Source: CBDBZX01 sp965213645 (GTDB taxonomy: Bacteria; Deinococcota; Deinococci; Deinococcales; Trueperaceae). Taken from it: DNA of 64,000 bases. The position numbers were made by a program, and so were the translations under genes. The stretch lies in the NCBI GenBank assembly GCA_965213645.1, contig CBDBZX010000008.1, forward strand, positions 620,001-684,000. The letters are read 5' to 3'. Shown here piece by piece: positions 43,449-52,528 of the stretch. A model generated the notes under the pieces. The model was not told where the DNA came from, did not search any database, and was given only the letters and a program-made list of their open reading frames with translations. Position 1 is the stretch's first letter. The number at the start of each line of letters is the position of its first letter.

Positions 43449-44330
43449 ATGCAACTCGCCTACCAACTCTGGGATGTCTTTACCAAAAAACCCCTAGCGG
43501 GCAACCCGCTCGCTGTCGTGCCGGACGCCGCCAAGCTGCGTGACGCGCAGATGCAAAGGATCGCCAAGGAGTTCAACCTCTCCGAAACGAGCTTTTTACT
43601 CCCCTCAAAAAAGGCGGACGCGAGAGCACGCTACTTCACGCCGACCCGCGAATTGCCGATGGCGGGGCATCCGAGCGTGGGGAGTGTGTACGCGCTGCAT
43701 CAGCTTGGCGAGATTCGTGACGAGGTGATGGTGGGGCTCGAGCTAAACACGGGCGTCGTGCGCATGGGGTTGGAGCGGAGTGGCGACAAGCTCAAGCGGG
43801 TGTGGATGAATCAGGGCGTGCCCGAGTTAATCGAGACGTATTCAGATGCAACCATTTTTGCGGAGGCGCTAGGCTTGGATAGGGACGACTTCTCAGCGTT
43901 ACCCGTGCAGATTGTCAGTGCAGGGAATCCTTTTCTTATCATCAGCGTGACCTCTTTGGATGCGCTCGCTCAAGTTAAGCTCAATTCCTCCGCGCTCAAG
44001 CGCGCTTTAGGAGAGCAAGAGAGCGTCGGCGCGTTCGTTTTCACCAGTGAGGTGCGCGGCGTGGACGTGCGCTGCCGTATGTTCGGCGTGGCGGTCGGTG
44101 TGGCGGAAGACCCCGCGACAGGCAGCGCCCACGGACCGCTCGGCTGGTACTTGGCGGAACATAATCAACTCAGATTCTCAGACGATAGAGCCTCGTTCAT
44201 AAGCCATCAAGGGGTGGAGATGGGCAGACCGAGTGAGGTGTTGGTGACGCTCAAACAGCACGAAGAGGGCGTCGAAGTCTACGTGGGCGGCTCAGCCGTT
44301 TTAGTCGGTGAAGGAGCGCTTTACTTGTGA
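43449..44330 (+). CDS. PhzF-family isomerase-like protein
   Basis: 293 residues of the PhzF fold, two similar halves. The family starts are visible: LWDVFTKKPLAGNPLAVV, KEFNLSETSFL with the conserved Glu, ARYFTPTRELPMAGHP, and EDPATGSAHGPLGWYL in the second half. Substrate unknown; most bacterial members are not involved in phenazines. It overlaps the start of the pseudouridine synthase gene. Confidence 0.9.
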   Translation: MQLAYQLWDVFTKKPLAGNPLAVVPDAAKLRDAQMQRIAKEFNLSETSFLLPSKKADARARYFTPTRELPMAGHPSVGSVYALHQLGEIRDEVMVGLELNTGVVRMGLERSGDKLKRVWMNQGVPELIETYSDATIFAEALGLDRDDFSALPVQIVSAGNPFLIISVTSLDALAQVKLNSSALKRALGEQESVGAFVFTSEVRGVDVRCRMFGVAVGVAEDPATGSAHGPLGWYLAEHNQLRFSDDRASFISHQGVEMGRPSEVLVTLKQHEEGVEVYVGGSAVLVGEGALYL

Positions 44331-45142
44331 ATGATGTCAACAGCGGCGAGCGGTTGCAAAAGGTATTAGCTCAAGCGGGCGTGGCGAGTCGCCGCAAGTC
44401 CGAAGACCTCATAACGGCGGGCGAAGTCACAGTCAACGGACAACGTGCCGAACTCGGGATGCGTGTTTCTTCACAGGATGAGGTGCGCGTTTCGGGCGAG
44501 CTTGTCGGGCGTAAAAGAGCGAAAGATAACGTGACCTACGCCTTTTACAAACCCGTCGGCGTCCTCTCTTCCTCTTCGGACGATAGAGGCCGCAAGACGG
44601 TGATGGACTTTTTGCCTGGTGTTCCCGGACTGCATCCGGTGGGGCGTTTGGATCTGGAGTCGGAAGGACTTCTTTTGCTGACGACGGACGGCGAACTCAC
44701 CTTGCAGCTTACCCACCCGCGCTTTGAACACGAGAAAGAGTACCGCGTGTGGTGCAACTACAATGTGCCGGGCGAGGTGTTGAGGCGGCTCGAGGGAGGC
44801 ATCACCTTAGAGGACGGTCCCGCCCAAGCCATCCGCGCCCACCGCGCCGAGGGCGGCTGTGTGCTCGTTTTAGGTGAGGGTCGTAACCATCAGGTGCGGC
44901 GGATGCTGGCGGCGTTTCGCCTCAACGTGACGCGCTTGAAGCGTACGCGCGTCGGCGGCTTGCGTTTAGACGGGCTAAAAAGCGGCGAGTATCGTCTTTT
45001 AGAGGCGAAGGACCTCGCGCGTCTCGGCTATACTCGAGGACATGGTAAGAGGTCAACGGCTAAGTCAGAAAGCAAGAGGTCGCGTCGAGCAAACGCTAAG
45101 TCGAACCCTAAAAATCCCAACAAAGTCAAGCGCAAACCATGA
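44327..45142 (+). CDS. Pseudouridine synthase, RsuA/RluB family
   Basis: 271 residues. An N-terminal S4 RNA-binding domain (RLQKVLAQAGVASRRKSEDLI) is followed by the catalytic domain with the Asp-containing HPVGRLDLESEGLLLLT and the HQVRRMLAAF motif. The last 30 residues are Lys/Arg/Ser-rich and probably bind rRNA. RluB (23S rRNA) is more likely than RsuA, but not proven. GTG start overlaps the PhzF stop by four bases; its own stop overlaps hpt in ATGA. Confidence 0.9.
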   Translation: MNDVNSGERLQKVLAQAGVASRRKSEDLITAGEVTVNGQRAELGMRVSSQDEVRVSGELVGRKRAKDNVTYAFYKPVGVLSSSSDDRGRKTVMDFLPGVPGLHPVGRLDLESEGLLLLTTDGELTLQLTHPRFEHEKEYRVWCNYNVPGEVLRRLEGGITLEDGPAQAIRAHRAEGGCVLVLGEGRNHQVRRMLAAFRLNVTRLKRTRVGGLRLDGLKSGEYRLLEAKDLARLGYTRGHGKRSTAKSESKRSRRANAKSNPKNPNKVKRKP

Positions 45143-45681
45143 GTAATACGATTTTCGAGCACGGCGAAGGCAGCGTGCAGCTCAGCCAAAAGGAGATTGC
45201 CGAGCGCGTTGACGAACTCGGCAGGCGTATCACCGAAGACTACAGAGGCAAACCTCTGCACCTCATCTGCGTCTTGAACGGCGCGTTTATCTTTATGGCG
45301 GATTTAGTCAGAGCGATTGACGCGCCGCTCACGATGGATTTTCTGTCGGTGTCGTCGTACGGCTCGAGAACCGAGACCTCGGGCGAAGTGCGGCTCATTA
45401 AAGACTTAGAGCAGTCGCTCAAAAACAAGCACGTGCTCTTGGTCGAGGACATCATAGATACGGGGCTTACCATGCAGTACCTCCTGAGTTACCTGACGGG
45501 GCGCGGACCCCTTTCGGTCAAGGTGGCGACGCTCCTCTCGAAACCGTCACGCAGACTCGTCGAAGTTCCGGTGGACTATCTAGGCTTTGAAATTGACGAC
45601 GCCTTTGTCTACGGTTACGGTTTAGACATCTCGCACGTCTACCGCAATCTCCCTTTTGTGACGAGCCAGAGCGACGAATAA
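45139..45681 (+). CDS. hpt: Hypoxanthine phosphoribosyltransferase
   Basis: Purine salvage: hypoxanthine (and guanine) plus PRPP to nucleotides. 180 residues. The PRPP-binding loop is VLLVEDIIDTGLTMQYLL, and LICVLNGAFIFMADLVRAI and DFLSVSSYG are family motifs. Overlaps the genes on both sides (ATGA before, TAATG after), showing a tight operon. Confidence 0.94.
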   Translation: MSNTIFEHGEGSVQLSQKEIAERVDELGRRITEDYRGKPLHLICVLNGAFIFMADLVRAIDAPLTMDFLSVSSYGSRTETSGEVRLIKDLEQSLKNKHVLLVEDIIDTGLTMQYLLSYLTGRGPLSVKVATLLSKPSRRLVEVPVDYLGFEIDDAFVYGYGLDISHVYRNLPFVTSQSDE

Positions 45682-46865
45682 TGCGCGTGCTGAATTTACC
45701 TCTTTCTAAGCGCAACCGCCGCCGCGTACTCGCGCTTCTCTTGCTCGCCGCGATGACCTTTGCGCTCGCGGCGACGCAGGGCTGGCTCGACCGGACGCCG
45801 CCCGAGGTGTTTGTATTGCAAGCGGGCGAAGACTTCTCCGAGGGGCAAGTTCCGGTGGGGCAACCTCTCCAACTGACGTTAAGCTCGAGCGAACCCGTCA
45901 CCTATGAGGTGCGTTATGGGGACACGCAACTTCAAGAGGTCGGGCAGAATGTGGACCTTGCGTTACCTGTTGTGGCAGGGGAAGAGGTTTTGGAAATCAC
46001 CGCAACGGACGCCGCCAATAATGCCAGCACCTACAGCTACACCGTCTTCGGCTTGCCCGAACTGCAACCGCAAGTTCGGGTTACGCCCTCGGTGATTCCC
46101 GGCGACCCCGTGAGCGTGCGCGTCGCGCTGCCGCCGGAGAGTTTAGGGGTCGAAGAGGTTGCGATAACGCTGAACGGTGAATCGTTGCCTGTCTTTTACA
46201 CAGAGAATGAAGCCGTCGCGCTGACGAGTGTGCCTCTGGGTGCTGAGGCGGTAGGGGAGGAACTCCAGATTTCCCTCTTAGACCAATACGGTCGCGAAGT
46301 CACCGTCGAGCGCACCGTGAATGTGCAGCCTGACCCACGCCCCGTCCAGGAGTTGAGCATCCCTGCGAGCGCCCTCAGCTCGTCCACCCCGGAGAATAGG
46401 GAACTCGAGGCGCAAGCCGTCGCAGCGGCGTTTAGCGCCTCCTTAGGCGGCAATCCACTGTGGGACGAACCCTTCTTGCTCCCCATCCAAGGACGCGGCA
46501 CGAGCGGCTACGGCACGCCGCGCCGCTACGCTCCGGGCGGGCGCGTCTCGTATCATCAAGGCGCAGACATCGCCGCGCCTACCGGAACGTCGATTTTAGC
46601 CACCAATGACGGCAGGGTGCTCATCGCGGACTTCTATCCCATCAAAGGTGGCTTGGTCGTGCTGGACCACGGCGCAGGCGTTTACAGCTTCTACTTTCAC
46701 CAATCGCAGATAGAGGTGGACGCGGGCGAAGAGGTCGAGCGCGGTCAGAAGATCGGTGAGGTCGGCTCGACGGGGCTTTCGACGGGACCGCATTTGCACT
46801 GGGAGATGCGCGTGAATACGGTTTCGACGGACCCGCTGAAGTGGGTGGGAGAGGTGTTTCCGTAG
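45681..46865 (+). CDS. M23-family metallopeptidase, membrane-anchored
   Basis: 394 residues. One N-terminal hydrophobic segment (VLALLLLAAMTFALAA) after a basic stretch anchors or exports it. Middle part is beta-rich, Ig-like. The LytM/M23 domain is at about 270-394 with zinc ligands in YHQGADIAAP and GPHLHWEMRV. Likely a peptidoglycan endopeptidase in the envelope. Starts within the hpt stop. Confidence 0.9.
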   Translation: MRVLNLPLSKRNRRRVLALLLLAAMTFALAATQGWLDRTPPEVFVLQAGEDFSEGQVPVGQPLQLTLSSSEPVTYEVRYGDTQLQEVGQNVDLALPVVAGEEVLEITATDAANNASTYSYTVFGLPELQPQVRVTPSVIPGDPVSVRVALPPESLGVEEVAITLNGESLPVFYTENEAVALTSVPLGAEAVGEELQISLLDQYGREVTVERTVNVQPDPRPVQELSIPASALSSSTPENRELEAQAVAAAFSASLGGNPLWDEPFLLPIQGRGTSGYGTPRRYAPGGRVSYHQGADIAAPTGTSILATNDGRVLIADFYPIKGGLVVLDHGAGVYSFYFHQSQIEVDAGEEVERGQKIGEVGSTGLSTGPHLHWEMRVNTVSTDPLKWVGEVFP

Positions 46866-46901
46866 TGCTGTATCATAGAGGCGCAACTAGGAGGTGTAGT
46901 G

Positions 46902-47483
46902 GTGGCGATACGAACGACGACACAAACGAAACGCATAACTGCTGAGGAACTTTCTGCCCTCCCTATTGATGGCTACCGCTACGAATTGGTCGAAGGGGAG
47001 TTGAAACAGATGCCGCCTGCCGGCGAAGAACATGGTTACATCGCGGCAGAAATCGCGGCTGAGCTTCGCAATTATGTCAAGGCACAAGGCTTAGGGCGTG
47101 TCTACGCCGCTGAGACAGGTTTTAAGCTGAGGAGTGCACCTGACACCGTGCGGGCTCCTGATGTCGCTTTCGTAAGCCAAGCGCGTCTGGACGCCGTACC
47201 GCCCGGTAAGGGCTACCGCGCCGATGCTCCCGATTTGGTTATAGAGGTCATCTCGCCCTATGATCTTTACACTCATGATCTTTGCACTGAGGTGAGCGCA
47301 AAGGTGGCTGAGTGGTTAGAGGTCGGCTGCCGCAAGGTTGTTGTGGTCAACCCGCGAACTCAAGAGGTGTTGGTTCACACCTCTCGAGTGGACGTTAAGG
47401 TGTTGACGATTGATGATGTGCTCGAGGGTGATGAGGTTGTCCCTGGTTGGATGCTGAACGTGCGGACTCTTTTCGAAGGGTGA
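46902..47483 (+). CDS. Uma2-family protein (DUF820)
   Basis: 193 residues of the Uma2 restriction-endonuclease-like fold. Conserved pieces are GYRYELVEGELKQMPP, RAPDVAFVS, DLVIEVISP and VVVVNPRTQEV. An insertion (YDLYTHDLCTE) between the VIEVISP strand and the helix is unusual. Function of the family is unclear, often seen as dispersed nucleases. AGGAGG is 7 bases before the second of two GTGs, hence this start. Confidence 0.85.
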   Translation: MAIRTTTQTKRITAEELSALPIDGYRYELVEGELKQMPPAGEEHGYIAAEIAAELRNYVKAQGLGRVYAAETGFKLRSAPDTVRAPDVAFVSQARLDAVPPGKGYRADAPDLVIEVISPYDLYTHDLCTEVSAKVAEWLEVGCRKVVVVNPRTQEVLVHTSRVDVKVLTIDDVLEGDEVVPGWMLNVRTLFEG

Positions 47484-47536
47484 ATTTCTTTCGCGAAGCG
47501 CATGAGTCCTAAGCTAGAACTCCATTTGACTGTGAG

Positions 47537-48037
47537 TTAAGTTCCTTCCTCAGCTTTTGAAGGTTTGTGGGATACTTGAGCGTTCTCATCATAGGCATGA
47601 GCTACCGTAATATATATTTTGTCGCCTTCAACTCGGTAGAGAGTAGCTAAACGTTGCTGACTTCCCTCTTTACCATAAGCAACCATGCGCTCGGACGAGC
47701 GTGCAGGGATAAATCCGGCAGCTTTAGCGTTGCGGTTGAACTGTCCCTCAATGGTTCTTCGCCAAGCGGAGGATTCATAGCAGTAGGTGTCAATCTGCCT
47801 CACCTCCGCTTCGAAGCCATCGCGAAGATAGTTGCGAGTTGCGTTAAGAAGGTTGATGTCTTTCTCACAGTTCTCTTTGGAGGTCTCTGCAAGAGAGTGG
47901 GGGATTTCAACTGAGGCGATGTAGATGGGCTCTCTATCAACGTAGCTAGTTTCATCAGTGGCTGGAGCACATCCACCTAGCAATAGTATGAACAAAAGGG
48001 AAGATAGACTGGCTTGTACAACTTGAAAATTTTTCAC
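47537..48037 (-). CDS. Lipoprotein of unknown function
   Basis: 166 residues with a lipoprotein signal (SLSSLLFILLLGGC; lipobox LGGC). The mature part has two further cysteines that may pair (KENCEKDIN, IDTYCYES). No family recognised. Alone on its strand next to aceK. Confidence 0.7.
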   Translation of the reverse strand: MKNFQVVQASLSSLLFILLLGGCAPATDETSYVDREPIYIASVEIPHSLAETSKENCEKDINLLNATRNYLRDGFEAEVRQIDTYCYESSAWRRTIEGQFNRNAKAAGFIPARSSERMVAYGKEGSQQRLATLYRVEGDKIYITVAHAYDENAQVSHKPSKAEEGT

Positions 48038-48098
48038 AGCTACAACTATAGGAAATGGAGTAGCAGGATAGTAGTGAAAAGCTTTACTTCAGTGGGTA

Positions 48099-49880
48099 TT
48101 ATCTCAAACGACTTCTCTCCCCATACGGCAAGATACTGATAAATTCCCCCTCAGCTAACCTCTCTTGAATCTTTTGCCAAAACTTGGGCTCGAGCAAGTC
48201 CCCATGCGCCTTTACAAACGCAGGTCGAAGCGGTTTGGGAATCCCTAAAAAGGGTAAAAGCTGCTCAGGAAAGACGTCATCGGGTCCGACGTAGTACCAG
48301 GGCTCGGACGCCATCTCTTGCTCGTGCGTTTTTGGCTCGGGCACGCGGCGGAAGTTACAGGTTTCTAAGAGGCAGAGTTCGTCGTAATCGTAGAACACGA
48401 CGCGCCCCAAGCGGGTTACGCCGAAGTTTTTGACCAACATGTCACCGGGGAAGATGTTGCTGTAGGCCAAGTCTTTGATGGCTTGACCGTATTCGACGAC
48501 TGCGGCCTCTGATTCCTCCCTTGTTGCTTCATCAAAGTAGAGATTAAGAGGTGTCACGCGCCGCTCCATGTAGAGGTGTTTGGTGATGACCTCTTGGTCT
48601 GCGACCTCGAGCGTCTTCGAGGCCAACTCGGTGAGTGTTTCCAAAAGCTCCGGGCTAAAGTGGTGCTTGTCGAAGGCTAAGTGCTCAAACTCCTGCGCGT
48701 CAATCAGCCGCCCCGCTCTGTCGTGGTGAAAGACGAGGTCGTAGCGCCCTCTGATTTTCTCTCTACTAGTGTCTTTAGGCGGGTCAAAGCGGTCGCGGAT
48801 GAGCTTGAAGACGAGGTCGTAATCCTGCGCGGTGAAGACCGTCATGACCATGCCAGGGATGCCGGGGGCGAGTTCAAAGGCGTGTTTGTCCCTCGTCTCA
48901 TCGCTCTCGAGGTGCGCCAAAAGCTCGCGGTACATTTCTGTTTTGCCGTGCTTGTGGTAGCCCAAAGCGATATAGAGTTCGCTCAGTTTTTTGTGGGGGA
49001 GAAGCTCACGCAAGAACCTCACGAGGTCAAAAGGTCGCGCCGCTGCTACATGAAAATACGAATGGGTGTAGCTGAACAGAACACCGACGCAGTCTTCACC
49101 TGAAATCAGCGCGTCAATCACGAGCCCGTCCGGTTCGTGGAGGAGGGCTAAGGCGATAGGGACGCGCCCATTCTTCGTCACGGCGCGTCCCACCAAGTAG
49201 GCAGCCTTACCTCGGTAAAACACCTCAGAAGCGATGTCGAGGTGCCTAATCTCGCCGCCAGCAACCTCTTGCAAACGCTTAGCGACCCGCTCCGCGTCGC
49301 GCACGATGTCTTCGCAGGTCGATTCTATCGGTACGTCGCGCAGAATGTGAGTGACCGCCGTCGCGACGCAGTTGGGTCCTAAGTCAGCGCAGGAATAACG
49401 CCTAAACGCCTGCGCGGTGGCGGGCGTCGGCGGCTCGCTAAAGTCGGTGCGGACGAATTCGATTTGTTCGTCTACGCCCACCGTCGTAAAGATGCGCCTT
49501 GTCAGCGAATTAAAAAAGGTTTCGGCGAGTTCCCAGTCGGGGGCGTAGGAGATGTGGCTCGAGAACACCGCTTTAAGTCCCATCCACAGCATCTTGTCGT
49601 GCAGCCGCTCCCCGAGTAAGTCCTGAATCTCCGCGACAATCTTCGCTACCGCCTCTTTGCGTAGCGAAAGGCGGTGCGCCGAGTCGGTGCGCCAGCCCTG
49701 CCAGTCGCGCCGCTCGAAACGGCGCTGAGCGAGCGCAGTCACGGTTTCGAATTTGTTGCGGTAGGTGCGAAACGCCTCGTAGACGCGCTCTGCGCCAATC
49801 GTGGCGCGGCGGCTGTCGGTGAGGCGTTCCTGTTCGGGTTTGGCTTGAGGTGAGGGTTGCTCAGTTAAAGTCGCTGCCAT
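48099..49880 (-). CDS. aceK: Isocitrate dehydrogenase kinase/phosphatase
   Basis: Bifunctional enzyme that phosphorylates isocitrate dehydrogenase to divert carbon into the glyoxylate shunt, and reverses it. 593 residues. Family segments in order: the N-terminal regulatory half; ATP-site region APGIPGMVMTVFTAQDYDLVF; FHHDRAGRLIDAQEFEHLAF; ERRVTPLNLYF; and the metal-binding GRVVFYDYDELCLLETC. The start at 49880 (MAATLTEQ) fits family length. No aceA or aceB adjoins it. AceK is best known from proteobacteria, so transfer is possible. Confidence 0.92.
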   Translation of the reverse strand: MAATLTEQPSPQAKPEQERLTDSRRATIGAERVYEAFRTYRNKFETVTALAQRRFERRDWQGWRTDSAHRLSLRKEAVAKIVAEIQDLLGERLHDKMLWMGLKAVFSSHISYAPDWELAETFFNSLTRRIFTTVGVDEQIEFVRTDFSEPPTPATAQAFRRYSCADLGPNCVATAVTHILRDVPIESTCEDIVRDAERVAKRLQEVAGGEIRHLDIASEVFYRGKAAYLVGRAVTKNGRVPIALALLHEPDGLVIDALISGEDCVGVLFSYTHSYFHVAAARPFDLVRFLRELLPHKKLSELYIALGYHKHGKTEMYRELLAHLESDETRDKHAFELAPGIPGMVMTVFTAQDYDLVFKLIRDRFDPPKDTSREKIRGRYDLVFHHDRAGRLIDAQEFEHLAFDKHHFSPELLETLTELASKTLEVADQEVITKHLYMERRVTPLNLYFDEATREESEAAVVEYGQAIKDLAYSNIFPGDMLVKNFGVTRLGRVVFYDYDELCLLETCNFRRVPEPKTHEQEMASEPWYYVGPDDVFPEQLLPFLGIPKPLRPAFVKAHGDLLEPKFWQKIQERLAEGEFISILPYGERSRLR

Positions 49881-50019
49881 ACTCGAGTATAAGAAACACC
49901 ACATGTTTTGTCGGTGGTGTATATCTTGGGTAGATACTCCAAAACACAGGTCTGAAGGGTTGGTGAAGTGCGTTACTAAAGGTATTGGAGCCTCGAGCTT
50001 TATGTGGAGCGATGAGTTA

Positions 50020-50128
50020 AAAGCAATCCAGTCAAGCTGGTTATGTAATTTTGCGAAGCAAACGAACGGTGAGCAATGAGTGAAAACCCAATACTTTCAA
50101 CTCATTGCTCGTTGCTCATTGCTTTCTA
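50020..50128. repeat. GCAATGAG hairpin repeat, long version
   Basis: Begins AGCAATCCAGTCAAGCTGG like the element at 16977, continues with GAACGGTGAGCAATGAGTG and ends CTCATTGCTCGTTGCTCATT. It covers the end of the PIG-L gene by a few bases at most. Confidence 0.75.
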
Positions 50129-50800
50129 CCTTCTTGTTTCCCTCACCATTACAAACGCCTCCGCCGCGTGAAAGCCTACCGTCGAGCCGCGCAGCATCGC
50201 CAGAGCGCGTAAAGACTCTAAAGACCTCTCGTTAGGAAAGTCGCGGACTTGGCTGCCGTACATCTTCATGGCGTCCAGTTTGGTCTCGAGCGTCTCAGAG
50301 ATGTCATAAAACGAGTTGGGGATAAAGCCAGGTGTGAGCAGCGGCGCGTTCCAGTTCGTCTCAGAGAGGGTTTCGTAGGCGTAGATGCGCTCCGGGGCGT
50401 AGTTGCCATTCGGACGAGACGCTACCATCCCTGCGTGGAAAAAGCGCTGGTGGTCGTCGTGAATGTCGCCTAAGAAAGGCAAGTAGAGCGCGTTCGGTCT
50501 GACCTCTTGCACGATTTTAGAGAGCGCGATGTTGACTTCGGCTTGGGGCACGGTGTCGAGATAAGCGGCGGGGAAGTCGTCCAAAAAGAGCGTGTCGGCG
50601 ACGCCTAGGAAGTCGTGTACCTCTTTCGCTTCGCGGCGCACGGTTGTCACTTGCTCGTCGCTGTAAAGCTGTTTCGCGCCCCTTGTCGGAATGAGGACAA
50701 TGACGTTCCACCCTCGCTGCGCCAGCTTCGCCATCGTGCCGCCGCAGCCCAAAACCTCATCGTCGGGGTGTGGTGCGAGGATTAAGGCAGTGTCACTCAC
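50126..50800 (-). CDS. PIG-L/LmbE-family deacetylase
   Basis: 224 residues. Zinc and catalytic residues are in LILAPHPDDEVLGCGG and later FLGDIHDDHQRFFH. The family removes N-acetyl groups from amino sugars. The GTG at 50800 overlaps the stop of the formyltransferase gene by 8 bases, so translation is coupled. Deacetylation of a sugar followed by N-formylation by its neighbour would be a coherent pair; inference from context. Confidence 0.88.
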   Translation of the reverse strand: MSDTALILAPHPDDEVLGCGGTMAKLAQRGWNVIVLIPTRGAKQLYSDEQVTTVRREAKEVHDFLGVADTLFLDDFPAAYLDTVPQAEVNIALSKIVQEVRPNALYLPFLGDIHDDHQRFFHAGMVASRPNGNYAPERIYAYETLSETNWNAPLLTPGFIPNSFYDISETLETKLDAMKMYGSQVRDFPNERSLESLRALAMLRGSTVGFHAAEAFVMVRETRR

Positions 50801-51794
50801 TTTTGACCTCTTGTCGTAACTTCTGAAGCTGGGTATAGAGCTTGAGCACATCAATTCCTAGATTTGCGTGCATCTTGAGGATGTCGCTGGGATGCTGCGG
50901 CTCGTTATCCTCTTCTTGCATTTCCGTGACTAAAATATGCTCGCCGTCCCCGCACTGAATCAGCACGCCCTCGTCCGTAAAGGCTTGGACCTGTCCCGGC
51001 TGACCCCAGTAGGGCGCTTTACCGATGAGGTCAGCATTCCATATCGTGAGGCGGGTGTCACCGTCGAAGGTGAACGCGCCCGGATAGGGCCTAGTCACGG
51101 CGCGAATGAGTGTCCAGACCTCTTCGGCGCTCTTGCTCCAGTCGATGAGCCCGTCATTTTTGGTGCGCTTGGCGCAGTAGGTCGCGCGGCTGTGGTCTTG
51201 TTTGATGCGCGGTGGGTCGCCCGCTTCGATGTGGCATAAGGCGTCGTGGAGCATCGTTGCTAAGAGGTCCAACTGTTTGTAGTAGAGCGTCGTGGCGGTT
51301 TCGTCCGCCTCTAACATCAGCGTCTCCTGCACCAAAATATCGCCCGTGTCCATCCCCTGATCGAGCCAAAAGAGTGTCGCACCCGCCCTACGTTTACGCT
51401 GCAAAATTGTCCAGGGAATCACGGCGCGGCCTCTATTTTCAGGAATCACAGCAGGGTGATAACCGATGAGGTCTTCTTTAGCGGCGGCGAAAAGCTCTTC
51501 TTTGAGAATCTGTGACCAGCCGATGACCAGGATGTAGTCGGGGGCGACCTCATGGAGCTGCTCTAAAATCTCAGGCTTATTGACGTTCGCCGCTTCGATA
51601 ACCTTCACGCCATGTTTTTCTGCTAACGAACGCAAATCTACAAAGTCCGAGTGGCGAAAGGCTTTGTCTAAGGGGAGTGTGACCAAAGCAGCGGGCGGCG
51701 TGCCGCGCTCGGCTAAACATTTTAGGGCGGTTTCGGTGCTCTCAACGGCTCCGATTAAGACCGTCTTTAACGTTGTTTGCATATTGGCTTGCAT
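50793..51794 (-). CDS. Formyltransferase, sugar N-formyltransferase type
   Basis: 333 residues of the formyl_trans_N family. The catalytic set is seen in LIGYHPAVIPENRGR (His) and DQGMDTGDILVQ (Asp). A C-terminal OB-like domain follows (RPYPGAFTFDGDTRL). It is not a standard Fmt: neighbours and the HPAVIPENRG motif (HxSLLPxxRG in Fmt) favour a sugar-nucleotide formyltransferase using N10-formyl-THF. AGGAGG precedes the ATG by 9 bases. It overlaps the sugar transferase gene by 53 bases. Confidence 0.8.
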   Translation of the reverse strand: MQANMQTTLKTVLIGAVESTETALKCLAERGTPPAALVTLPLDKAFRHSDFVDLRSLAEKHGVKVIEAANVNKPEILEQLHEVAPDYILVIGWSQILKEELFAAAKEDLIGYHPAVIPENRGRAVIPWTILQRKRRAGATLFWLDQGMDTGDILVQETLMLEADETATTLYYKQLDLLATMLHDALCHIEAGDPPRIKQDHSRATYCAKRTKNDGLIDWSKSAEEVWTLIRAVTRPYPGAFTFDGDTRLTIWNADLIGKAPYWGQPGQVQAFTDEGVLIQCGDGEHILVTEMQEEDNEPQHPSDILKMHANLGIDVLKLYTQLQKLRQEVKSE

Positions 51795-52395
51795 AAGCGT
51801 GAGCCTCCTCTAGGGCGTGGCGGTTGGGCGTCTCGCCGAAGAGAACGACCCCCACTGTTCGCAGTAAAATCTTAAAGTCTAAAATAAGTGACCAGTTCTC
51901 TACGTACCATATGTCTAGGGCGATGCGCTCCTCCCAGGACAGGTTGATATTTCCGTTGACCTGCGCCCAGCCGGTCATGCCGGGCTTCAGCTCGAGCCTA
52001 CGTCTCTCAAAGTCGCTATATTCTTTAACCTGTGCGGGTAGCGTTGGGCGCGGCCCGACTAAGCTCAAGTCGCCTTTAAGTACATTGATAATCTGCGGCA
52101 ATTCGTCGATTTTGAAGCGGCGGATGAACCGGCCCGTGCGTGTAACGAGCGGGTGCGAGCCCGTCACCGTGCCCATCGTTTCGGCGGCTTCGGTGTTGAC
52201 GCGCATACTGCGGAACTTGAGGATGTCGAATTCTTTGTCGTTTTGCCCCGCGCGTTTTTGCGTGAAGAAGATGGGCAGGCCGTCCTCGAGCACGATACAA
52301 AGCATCGTCGCGAGGAGGAGTGGTGATAGGACGAGCAGCACTGAAGCGGCTCCGACAAGGTCGATAGAACGTTTGATGGTCATAGGGATAGACAT
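51742..52395 (-). CDS. Undecaprenyl-phosphate sugar phosphotransferase
   Basis: 217 residues, the small PglC/WcaJ-C type that starts glycan assembly by moving a phospho-sugar onto undecaprenyl phosphate. One N-terminal hydrophobic re-entrant helix (GAASVLLVLSPLLLATMLCI), then the catalytic core FDILKFRSMR, KIDELPQIINVLKGDLSLVG, GPRP and LKPGMTGWAQVNG. First gene of a three-gene cluster with the formyltransferase and PIG-L genes. Confidence 0.92.
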   Translation of the reverse strand: MSIPMTIKRSIDLVGAASVLLVLSPLLLATMLCIVLEDGLPIFFTQKRAGQNDKEFDILKFRSMRVNTEAAETMGTVTGSHPLVTRTGRFIRRFKIDELPQIINVLKGDLSLVGPRPTLPAQVKEYSDFERRRLELKPGMTGWAQVNGNINLSWEERIALDIWYVENWSLILDFKILLRTVGVVLFGETPNRHALEEAHAYASQYANNVKDGLNRSR

Positions 52396-52471
52396 AATCT
52401 CAACGTGAACACCTTATCACTCCCGTTTCGGTTGTCGCTGTGATGAAATCTTCACTGCTTAAAGCATGGCG

Positions 52472-52501
52472 CAAAAAAGAGCCGCCTCACAGGACGACTC
52501 T
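52472..52501 (-). terminator. Intrinsic terminator after the LRR/beta-helix lipoprotein gene
   Basis: On the minus strand, AGAGTCGTC (52501-52493) pairs with GGCGGCTCT (52486-52478) through two G-U pairs; loop of six; followed by TTTTTG. Confidence 0.65.
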
Positions 52502-52528
52502 AGTCTGAAAATCAAAGTTTGCTACTCT

